Assembly: GCA_902795835.1 (NCBI GenBank)
Contig: CADBNA010000112.1
Span: 1 to 12,229, forward strand
Source of the DNA: an uncultured Lachnospiraceae bacterium
GTDB taxonomy: Bacteria; Bacillota_A; Clostridia; Lachnospirales; Lachnospiraceae
DNA length: 12,229 nucleotides
Direction of reading: 5' to 3'
The notes under the pieces: model-generated
What the model saw: only the letters and a program-made list of their open reading frames with translations
Databases searched by the model: none
What the model was told of the DNA's origin: nothing
Program-made: the position numbers and the translations under genes
Shown here: positions 6,771 through 12,229 of the stretch, piece after piece
Numbering within the stretch: the first letter of the stretch is position 1
Layout of the letters: every line of letters begins with the position of its first letter

Positions 6771-8465
6771 ATGAAACCAAGAGCAATAAAGTCCCTTTTT
6801 GCCGCGGCGGCGGCCGTTCTGATTTTTGCGGCCTTTCCTGCAGCCGTATCGGGGTATGACAGTCATGACCTGAACAACTATGTGGATGGAAACCGGCTGG
6901 TCGTATACATGCCGCGGGCGGCGTACACGGATGATACGGTCCGCGTACAGGTCGGAAGCAGTGCCGTGCTGGAGGGGGAACTTCTGAATGCCGGAGAGAC
7001 CGGGAGCATAGAAACGCTGATTCTGTTTGACAACTCCCTGTCCATTTCGGCCGGAAACCGGGACAGGATGAAGGATGTAGTGCGCGCAGCCGTTGCAGAC
7101 CCGGCGAACGGGGAGCGGTTTGCCTTTGCGACATTTGACACGGAGGTTCATCTGCTGGCCGGTATGTCCCCGGATACCGGAGAACTGCTGCGTGTTCTTG
7201 ACGAGGTGGAATTCCGGAATCAGTATACCTGGCTGAATGACTGTATATACAGCTGTGCCGGCAATCCGGAACTGTTTACACCCGGGAGTTTTGCCCGGAT
7301 ACTGGTCTGCTCTGACGGATCAAATGACAATCCGTCAGGATATACAGCCGATGATGTCACGCGCAGGCTGAAGCAGTGCTCCTGCGAGCTTCTGGCAGTG
7401 GGTTCTCTGTATGGAGAAGATCCGGGCGCGGTCAGCCGGATGTTTTCAATGGCGAGAGCCGGACAGGCTCCGGTATGGCTGCTGGATGATTATGAAGAGG
7501 ACCTGACAGAAGTGACAGAAGGAATCCGCCGGGAAAAACCGGAAAAGGCCGCAGTGGTTTCCCTGGAGGAGTATCTGCTGGACGGATCCGAAAAGAGAGT
7601 GCAGATACAGGCACAGACAGATGAAGGGACGCTTTTCGGAGAGGCTGCCGTCGCCATGCCGTTCTCTGTGAACGTACAGGCGGGAGAAGAGAAGGAACCG
7701 GAAGAAGAGCCGGCAGAAGAGCCGGAAAACACACCGGAAGCCGCTTCCGGCAGTGAGGCCGCGGAAGGCGCCGGGACAGCTCCGGATGGCGGCCTGACGG
7801 CAGAATCTGGTTCAGCGGCAGAAGTCCTGCCGGAAACCGGCATTCCCGTACCGGCGGAAGACCCGGCAGAGGCCGGCACGCCCCTGCCGGCGGTGTTTTC
7901 GGAGTACGCATACTTCCGGATCCTTCTTACAGCGGCCGGATTCCTGGCTCTGGCGGCAGCCGCGGTTCTGCTTTTCTTCTATCTGAGGAGAAAAAAAGCG
8001 GGACAGCCGGAAGACGGCCCGGTCACAATGGCCGGAGATGACCGGGTGCTGTTCCCGGATGAACCGGATGAGGAGCCGACGGTTCTGCAGAGCGACGATA
8101 AAGAGGAGGCAACCGTGCTGATGATGGACGGTGATGCGCAGCTGCGCGGGCCGGGCCAGACCGTGTGCATGCTGACGCTGGAGAATGATGAAAACCGGCA
8201 GAAACAGTACACGGTACCTGTAACGCAGGACGTTATCATCGGACGTAAGGGAGAATGTACCATTCCCCTGACGGATGACCGTTCTGTATCGGGACACCAC
8301 TGCGTGATTTACCGGGTGGGAGACGACCTGCTGATCCGGGACAATGACTCCGCAAACGGAACATGGCTGAATCAGCACAGGATCACAGCACCTGTAAAAC
8401 TGGAAAACGGAGATGTGATCGGAATCGGACGCAGCCGGTGGATCGCCGCAATCCGCTTCCGGTAG
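6771..8465 (+). CDS. Membrane protein with signal peptide, extracellular VWA domain, TM helix and cytoplasmic FHA domain
   Basis: I start this 564-residue protein at 6771, not at the in-frame ATG at 6711, because of the Shine-Dalgarno and because it then opens with a textbook signal peptide: MKPRAIK, an Ala/Val/Leu/Ile/Phe core, and likely cleavage after about residue 28 (VSG). A VWA domain covers about 80-255 with an intact MIDAS DxSxS (D87-N-S-L-S91) and a later SDGSND strand end (D182). VWA domains bind protein partners through a metal. An acidic Pro/Glu/Ala linker (about 310-375) contains LPETG (353-357). One membrane helix follows at about 384-405, stopped by RRKK (406-409). The cytoplasmic tail has a low-complexity acidic stretch, then an FHA domain (about 470-564) with G491-R492, S507-G-H-H510 and N529-G-T531, all canonical for phosphothreonine binding. 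It is thus a candidate inside-outside adaptor reading phosphorylation by the adjacent kinase. A 56-base gap precedes it, the largest in the window. Confidence 0.88.
   Translation: MKPRAIKSLFAAAAAVLIFAAFPAAVSGYDSHDLNNYVDGNRLVVYMPRAAYTDDTVRVQVGSSAVLEGELLNAGETGSIETLILFDNSLSISAGNRDRMKDVVRAAVADPANGERFAFATFDTEVHLLAGMSPDTGELLRVLDEVEFRNQYTWLNDCIYSCAGNPELFTPGSFARILVCSDGSNDNPSGYTADDVTRRLKQCSCELLAVGSLYGEDPGAVSRMFSMARAGQAPVWLLDDYEEDLTEVTEGIRREKPEKAAVVSLEEYLLDGSEKRVQIQAQTDEGTLFGEAAVAMPFSVNVQAGEEKEPEEEPAEEPENTPEAASGSEAAEGAGTAPDGGLTAESGSAAEVLPETGIPVPAEDPAEAGTPLPAVFSEYAYFRILLTAAGFLALAAAAVLLFFYLRRKKAGQPEDGPVTMAGDDRVLFPDEPDEEPTVLQSDDKEEATVLMMDGDAQLRGPGQTVCMLTLENDENRQKQYTVPVTQDVIIGRKGECTIPLTDDRSVSGHHCVIYRVGDDLLIRDNDSANGTWLNQHRITAPVKLENGDVIGIGRSRWIAAIRFR
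7704..7727 (+). repeat. Two-copy 12-base tandem repeat in the VWA-FHA linker
   Basis: GAAGAGCCGGCA is followed at once by GAAGAGCCGGAA, encoding Glu-Glu-Pro-Ala then Glu-Glu-Pro-Glu. It starts the acidic, proline-rich linker between VWA domain and membrane helix; such repeats often vary in copy number between strains. Confidence 0.6.
7827..7841 (+). other. Internal LPETG (sortase-like) motif
   Basis: Codons 353-357 of the VWA-FHA protein encode LPETG. The motif lies in the extracellular linker about 27 residues before the membrane helix at about 384-405, and the protein continues for 160 more residues into a cytoplasmic FHA domain. A normal cell-wall sorting signal has LPxTG directly next to a hydrophobic stretch and a short charged C-terminal tail, so this is either a chance match in a Pro/Glu linker or an unusual processing site. 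Confidence 0.5.
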
Positions 8466-8475
8466 GGCAGATAAA

Positions 8476-10194
8476 ATGGAACCGAAGAACATATGCTTTA
8501 ACTGTATGAGAGAAAAATCCGGGGCCGCCGGTCCCTGCCCGCACTGCGGCTTCCGCAATGAGGAATACCGTCCGGAAGAAATGCAGCTGCCTCCGCTGAC
8601 ATCCCTGAATGGGAAGTATGTTCTGGGAAGGGCGCTGGGTGCAGGCGGCTTTGGCATTACCTATATTGCATTTGACACGCACCTGCAGATAGCTGTCGCC
8701 ATTAAGGAGCTGTTTGTGAAACAGGCTTGTAAGAGAGACCGCGCCAAGACCGTTTTTGTGTCCTCCCGGGACAGCGGCTGCTTTGAGGAGAATAAAAAGC
8801 GTTTTCTTCAGGAAGCCAGAATTCTCGCCATGTTTAACAGGACGGAAAACGAGGGCGTGGTAGTTGTACGGGATCATTTTGAAGAGAACGGAACGGCGTA
8901 TATCGTGATGGAGCTTCTGGACGGACAGACCCTGAAACAGAGGGCGGGAGGAAAACGGTCATCCTTTGAGCAGATAAAATATCTGATGGATCCGGTTTTC
9001 CGCTCTCTCATCAGAATTCATTCGTTCGGCGTCGTCCACATGGATGTAAGCCCGGACAACATTATGATTCTGCGGGACGGGCGTGCGAAACTGCTGGACT
9101 TTGGAGGCGCAAGATTTGTCGGAATGCAGGAAAACACTGTCCTGACGGCTTTTAAAAGGGGATATGCGCCTCCGGAGCAGTACAGTCCTGACGGCAGGGT
9201 CGGCCCCTGGACGGATGTCTACGCTGCTGCCGCAACGGTCTACTGCTGTCTGACGGCCATCAGGCCTCCTGACGCCATGGAACGGTTGGCCGGCGCGAAA
9301 ATTCGCCGCCCTTCAGAGATGGGGATCCGAATGCCGCGCAAGGCCGAAGAAGCCCTGATGAAAGCGCTGGAGCTGCAGGAAGAAGACCGCTTCCAGAGCA
9401 TGGAAGCATTCCGGAACGCTCTTTTTGCCGCGTCCGGGAGGAGGAAGGGTTTTCTGATTGCCGCCGGATGTCTGGTATTTGCTGCCGCAGTTGTCTGCAC
9501 AGGCGCCGTGATTCTGGCAGACAGGCCATCACCGGCTGCCGCTTCGGAGGACGCCGGCTTCTCTGAAGCAGCCGAACCGGCCGCTGAGGAGCCCGGAAAC
9601 GGCACAAAAGAACTGAAATGGATCATCACATTCGGCGCATATGAACAGGATAATATCGAAGAAAACGGACAGGAACCCCTTGACTGGATCGTGCTGGAGC
9701 AGAAGGAAGACCGGCTGCTCCTGCTCAGCAGGTATTGCATAGACGCACTTCCGTATTCTCTGGAAGAGGGGGAGACATCCTGGGAGTTGGCCTATATCCG
9801 TTCCTGGCTGAATGAAGACTGGCTCGCGGCTGCTTTTTCTGAGGAGGAGAGGAACTGTGCAGAGGAAATATCCCTTCCCGGGACTGTCAACTCCCTGTGC
9901 GGCACTGCCTGCGGCGGCGCCGTTGACAGATTGTTTCTGCTGAGTGAAGAGGAACTGGCAGAATACCTTCCCCGGGCGGCGGACCGCGCTGCGAAAGCCA
10001 CGCCCTATGCCGCTGAAAAAGGCTGCGTCACGGCAGAAAACGGAAATGCTTTCTGGTATCTGCGCACACCCGGCGCCGATTCCGCCTGTCTGGAAGAAGT
10101 GGGACCGGATGGGGAACTGAATCTGCAGGGGAACCTGGCTGTGAACGGACAGCACGGAATCCGTCCAGCTGTGTGGATCCGGGTTCCGGACTGA
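8476..10194 (+). CDS. Transmembrane Ser/Thr protein kinase with zinc ribbon and extracellular DUF6273-like domain
   Basis: A 572-residue kinase. Residues 1-26 form a zinc ribbon (C7-x2-C10 and C21-P-H-C24). The Hanks-type kinase domain runs from about 47 to 310: glycine loop GAGGFG (55-60), ATP lysine K77 in VAIKE, catalytic loop HMDVSPDN (H188, D190, N195), metal-binding DFG (208-210) and APPE (231-234). HMD replaces HRD and Ser192 replaces the usual Lys of HRDxKPxN; related Clostridia kinases, as I recall, carry HxDxSPDN, so I expect activity. One membrane helix at about 326-348 is preceded by GRRK, giving cytoplasmic kinase and extracellular C-terminus. Residues about 370-571 match the DUF6273 pattern: FGAYEQ, DWIVLE, then W436, RSWLN (442-446), YLRTPG and terminal GIRPAVWI (561-568). 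This is not a PASTA-type kinase, so it probably senses a different ligand. The start has only a weak Shine-Dalgarno (TAGGG at 8463) overlapping the previous stop. It is the likely source of phosphothreonines read by the cluster's FHA proteins (inference). Confidence 0.93.
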   Translation: MEPKNICFNCMREKSGAAGPCPHCGFRNEEYRPEEMQLPPLTSLNGKYVLGRALGAGGFGITYIAFDTHLQIAVAIKELFVKQACKRDRAKTVFVSSRDSGCFEENKKRFLQEARILAMFNRTENEGVVVVRDHFEENGTAYIVMELLDGQTLKQRAGGKRSSFEQIKYLMDPVFRSLIRIHSFGVVHMDVSPDNIMILRDGRAKLLDFGGARFVGMQENTVLTAFKRGYAPPEQYSPDGRVGPWTDVYAAAATVYCCLTAIRPPDAMERLAGAKIRRPSEMGIRMPRKAEEALMKALELQEEDRFQSMEAFRNALFAASGRRKGFLIAAGCLVFAAAVVCTGAVILADRPSPAAASEDAGFSEAAEPAAEEPGNGTKELKWIITFGAYEQDNIEENGQEPLDWIVLEQKEDRLLLLSRYCIDALPYSLEEGETSWELAYIRSWLNEDWLAAAFSEEERNCAEEISLPGTVNSLCGTACGGAVDRLFLLSEEELAEYLPRAADRAAKATPYAAEKGCVTAENGNAFWYLRTPGADSACLEEVGPDGELNLQGNLAVNGQHGIRPAVWIRVPD

Positions 10195-10199
10195 TATGC

Positions 10200-10206
10200 G
10201 GGAGAG
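10200..10206 (+). promoter_or_regulatory. Shine-Dalgarno site that decides the methyltransferase start
   Basis: GGGAGAG lies four bases upstream of the ATG at 10211 (the core GGAG is six bases away). The ATG at 10196, two bases after the kinase stop, has no space for its own site. A third in-frame ATG at 10238 also has a good GGAGGA at 10225-10230, so a short second product cannot be excluded. Confidence 0.55.
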
Positions 10207-10210
10207 AGCA

Positions 10211-11389
10211 ATGTCAAAGTATACGGAGGAGATCAGTATGGATGAGAATTCTGTATCCGGACTGATCCTGAAAGACATCGGCAGAGAAAGCACGGTTCTG
10301 GAACTGGGGTGCGCCTCTGGCCGCATGACCCGGTATCTGCATGAGGAACTGGGCTGCAGAGTATACATTATCGAGAAAAACAAAGAGGATTTTGACAAAG
10401 CGATGCAATATGCGGAAGAGGGAGAGTGCGCGGACCTTCCGGAATACACCTGGTGCGGCAGACTCGGCGGAAGAGAGTTTGACTATATTCTTTTTGCCGA
10501 TGTCCTGGAACATCTGGAAGATCCCGGAGGCGTGCTCCGGGCAGCCTGCCGGTATCTGAAGGATACGGGGACTGTGTTCGTGTCCGTTCCGAATGCCGCG
10601 CACAATGATATCGTGATCAAGCTGTTTCACGGCCGGGTGGATTACACGACGACCGGCCTGCTGGACGATACGCATATCCATTTCTGGGGACCTGCGAACC
10701 TGGAAACATTTTTCGGCAGCCTGGGTCTGGTGATTGAAGAAGTCAGGATAACGTCTGTCCCCACAGGGGGTACCGAACAGTTTGAGCGGCAGGCTCTGAA
10801 TCTGACACAGTATGAGAAAAACATCCTGCATGAGAGACGGTTCGGGACGGCATACCAGTTTGTCCTCCGCCTTAAGAAAAGGACAGAAAAAACGCTGCTC
10901 CAGTCAGTCCCCGCAGACAGTGCCGCCCGCATCCCCTGTTTTGCCACCCGCATTTATCTGGCGAGGAAAGGACGGGGCTTTGCCCCGGAAGACTATCGGG
11001 AAGCAGAAGCGGTACTGGCTGGGAGGGGGGCATACAGGCTGCATTTTGAACTGTCCGTTCCTCCGGACGCGGAAGCGGTCAGCATTGATCCTCTTGACGG
11101 ACAGGAGACGATCTGGCGGGATATTCATATCTCCCAGGGTGATACGGAAATTATGCCGATGCACCGGGACAGGGCTGTTCCCCCCGGGGAACTGGTCTAT
11201 GCCTCTGCGCAGTCGCCGCAGGTGTTTGTTCCCCTGGCGGACAGCCTCCGGCCCCTGATGATCGATATGGTCGGCATCATCTGCAGCGAACAGTTTTACA
11301 GGCATCTGAGCGACATGATAGAAGACAGGGACAGAAGAATCCGGGAACTGGAAAATGAAAGAGACAATTACCCTGCGCCACGTCAGTAA
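10211..11389 (+). CDS. SAM-dependent class I methyltransferase with C-terminal beta-rich domain and coiled coil
   Basis: With the start at 10211 the protein has 392 residues. The N-terminal two-fifths is a Methyltransf_11/23-like Rossmann domain: SAM-binding motif I VLELGCASG (29-37, with E31, G33, G37), the acidic end of beta 2 (IIEKNKED), motif YILFADVLEHLEDP (D97, E100, H101) and SVPNAAH. The beginning, with NSVSGLIL just before motif I, resembles methyltransferases and glycosyltransferase-fused enzymes in surface-polysaccharide clusters. Residues about 250-355 are a separate beta-rich segment of unknown type (sequences such as YRLHFELSV and VFVPLADS), and the last 25 residues form a charged helix (DMIEDRDRRIRELENERDN) likely to be coiled coil. 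The substrate cannot be read from sequence; a sugar or lipid-linked glycan is favoured by the overlapping Wzt-like gene downstream. It starts 16 bases after the kinase stop and overlaps the next gene by 35 bases. Confidence 0.85.
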   Translation: MSKYTEEISMDENSVSGLILKDIGRESTVLELGCASGRMTRYLHEELGCRVYIIEKNKEDFDKAMQYAEEGECADLPEYTWCGRLGGREFDYILFADVLEHLEDPGGVLRAACRYLKDTGTVFVSVPNAAHNDIVIKLFHGRVDYTTTGLLDDTHIHFWGPANLETFFGSLGLVIEEVRITSVPTGGTEQFERQALNLTQYEKNILHERRFGTAYQFVLRLKKRTEKTLLQSVPADSAARIPCFATRIYLARKGRGFAPEDYREAEAVLAGRGAYRLHFELSVPPDAEAVSIDPLDGQETIWRDIHISQGDTEIMPMHRDRAVPPGELVYASAQSPQVFVPLADSLRPLMIDMVGIICSEQFYRHLSDMIEDRDRRIRELENERDNYPAPRQ

Positions 11390-12229
11390 AATATACCGGC
11401 TGTATGACAGGCCGGCTGACCGCGTAAAAGAATCCCTGAGCCGGAAGGAGCGGATCCGGCATCAGGACTACTGTGCGGTCCGGGATCTCTCTTTTTCCGT
11501 TGAAAAGGGGACGACTCTGGGGATCATTGGCCGCAACGGGGCCGGGAAATCGACCCTGCTGAAGCTGCTGACGGGAATTGCGAGCCCTACGGAGGGGGAG
11601 ATCCGCCTGACGGGCAGAGTATCCGCACTGCTGGAGCTGGGAGCCGGATTCAATCCGGATTTTACCGGCCGTCAGAATATCCGTCTGAACGGAACGGTCA
11701 TGCGGATCCCGCGGGAGGAGACGGAGAAACGGACCGCGGACATCATTGACTTTGCCGATATCGGAAGCTTTATCGACCAGCCGGTTAAGACTTATTCCAG
11801 CGGGATGTTTGTCCGTCTGGCATTTGCCGTGGCCATTCACGCCGATCCGGATATCCTGATCGTGGATGAGGCTCTGGCTGTCGGAGACCTGCGATTCCAG
11901 CTGAAATGCCTGGAGAAGTTCCGGGAATTTCAGGAAAAAGGCAAGACCATTCTGTTTGTCAGCCACGACCTGCATGCCGTGAAACGCTTCTGCCGGCGGT
12001 GTATCTGGATGGAGAAGGGAGCGCTGGTCATGGACGGAGAGACGGATATGGTAACAGACCGGTATTCCGACTTTCTGAAAAGCGAATCCATGCTGCCGGA
12101 ATGGCAGGAGCAGATAAAACAGGAGGCAGACTGCAGCACGGAAGAAAGAGCGGCGCTTGAAAGAGCCGCGGCAGAGATGGCAGCCGGGATAGAAACAGCC
12201 GGGATCTTCCGGGTGAGACTGCTGGGAGA
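11355..12229 (+). CDS. ABC transporter ATP-binding protein, Wzt/TagH/RfbE polysaccharide-export type (3' end cut by window)
   Basis: The frame from ATG 11355 is open for 291 codons to the window edge. The start sits in the last 35 bases of the methyltransferase gene and gives the usual family opening (LRHVSKIYRLYDRPADRVKE). Motifs: Walker A GRNGAGKST (59-67); ELGAGFNPDFTGRQN (94-108), which replaces the Q-loop region in this subfamily; signature YSSGM (147-151) in place of LSGGQ; Walker B DILIVDEALAVGD (166-178); and H-loop SHD (203-205). This combination is characteristic of the ATPases that, with a Wzm/TagG permease, export O-antigens, teichoic acids or related glycans across the cytoplasmic membrane. 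After about residue 235 comes an acidic, Ala-rich helical extension (WQEQIKQEAD and onwards) that may lead into a C-terminal glycan-binding domain as in some Wzt proteins, but the end is missing. No permease gene is in the window. The start lacks a strong Shine-Dalgarno and is probably coupled. Confidence 0.92.
   Translation, partial: MKETITLRHVSKIYRLYDRPADRVKESLSRKERIRHQDYCAVRDLSFSVEKGTTLGIIGRNGAGKSTLLKLLTGIASPTEGEIRLTGRVSALLELGAGFNPDFTGRQNIRLNGTVMRIPREETEKRTADIIDFADIGSFIDQPVKTYSSGMFVRLAFAVAIHADPDILIVDEALAVGDLRFQLKCLEKFREFQEKGKTILFVSHDLHAVKRFCRRCIWMEKGALVMDGETDMVTDRYSDFLKSESMLPEWQEQIKQEADCSTEERAALERAAAEMAAGIETAGIFRVRLLG

Noticed and set aside
7827..7841. LPETG as a standard cell-wall anchor
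   Set aside because: A standard sorting signal is at the extreme C-terminus next to the hydrophobic stretch; here 208 residues follow, including a full FHA domain. Kept only as a curiosity.
7812..8657. 281-codon minus-strand frame spanning the VWA-FHA and kinase genes
   Set aside because: It crosses two supported plus-strand genes and their junction and has no recognisable product.
9037..9060. Reading the kinase as a pseudokinase because of HMD and the missing catalytic-loop Lys
   Set aside because: K77, D190, N195 and the DFG Asp are all present, and Ser at this place is common in related kinases as far as I recall.
10196..10210. Methyltransferase start at ATG 10196
   Set aside because: It is two bases after the kinase stop, and the five extra residues are encoded by what looks like the Shine-Dalgarno of the ATG at 10211.
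1..12229. Frequent CCGGA/TCCGG words across the window
   Set aside because: They fit preferred codons and codon pairs (CCG-GAA, TCC-GGA, CGG) and occur in frame in all genes; I see no spacing or clustering that would suggest a separate signal.
1..12229. Mobile elements, tRNA genes or CRISPR arrays
   Set aside because: No transposase, integrase, tRNA-like cloverleaf or regular repeat-spacer structure was seen; the window is almost fully coding on one strand.

Overview
The window reads as one continuous plus-strand gene cluster from a Gram-positive bacterium of the Bacillota, most likely a Clostridia or Lachnospiraceae-type gut commensal. This rests on strong purine-rich Shine-Dalgarno sites, the T7SSb-type EsaB/EssC pair, and a Ser/Thr kinase with a DUF6273-like sensor, a combination I associate with that group. 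The taxonomic call is inference; no marker gene is present. Base composition looks moderately GC-rich and even throughout, with no obvious break that would mark an insertion.

Layout: (1) 1-107, the last 34 codons of an EsaB/YukD ubiquitin-like protein. (2) 126-4745, EssC, the membrane FtsK/SpoIIIE-type motor ATPase of a type VIIb secretion system. (3) 4745-5659, a soluble protein with a DUF6382/EssB-like N-terminal half and a C-terminal FHA domain. (4) 5656-6714, a CpaE/MinD-like ATPase with a receiver-like N-terminus. (5) 6771-8465, a secreted/membrane protein with signal peptide, extracellular VWA domain, acidic linker containing LPETG, one membrane helix and a cytoplasmic FHA domain. (6) 8476-10194, a transmembrane Ser/Thr kinase with an N-terminal zinc ribbon and a C-terminal extracellular DUF6273-like domain. 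(7) 10211-11389, a SAM-dependent methyltransferase with extra C-terminal domains. (8) 11355 to the window end, an ABC-transporter ATPase of the Wzt/TagH polysaccharide-export type, cut by the window edge.

Genes touch, overlap or are separated by at most 56 bases, and I see no terminator or internal promoter, so co-transcription is likely. A working model (inference): EssC is the secretion motor; the kinase senses something outside and phosphorylates threonines on cluster members; the two FHA domains that keep most of their phosphothreonine-binding residues (FHA-DUF6382 protein and VWA-FHA protein) read those marks; the CpaE-like ATPase positions or controls assembly. The methyltransferase and Wzt-like ATPase suggest a neighbouring surface-glycan module read from the same transcript. 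No WXG100 substrate, EsaA, EssA, canonical EssB or PP2C phosphatase is in the window.

There is no gene-free stretch above 300 bases; the longest is 56 bases (6715-6770).
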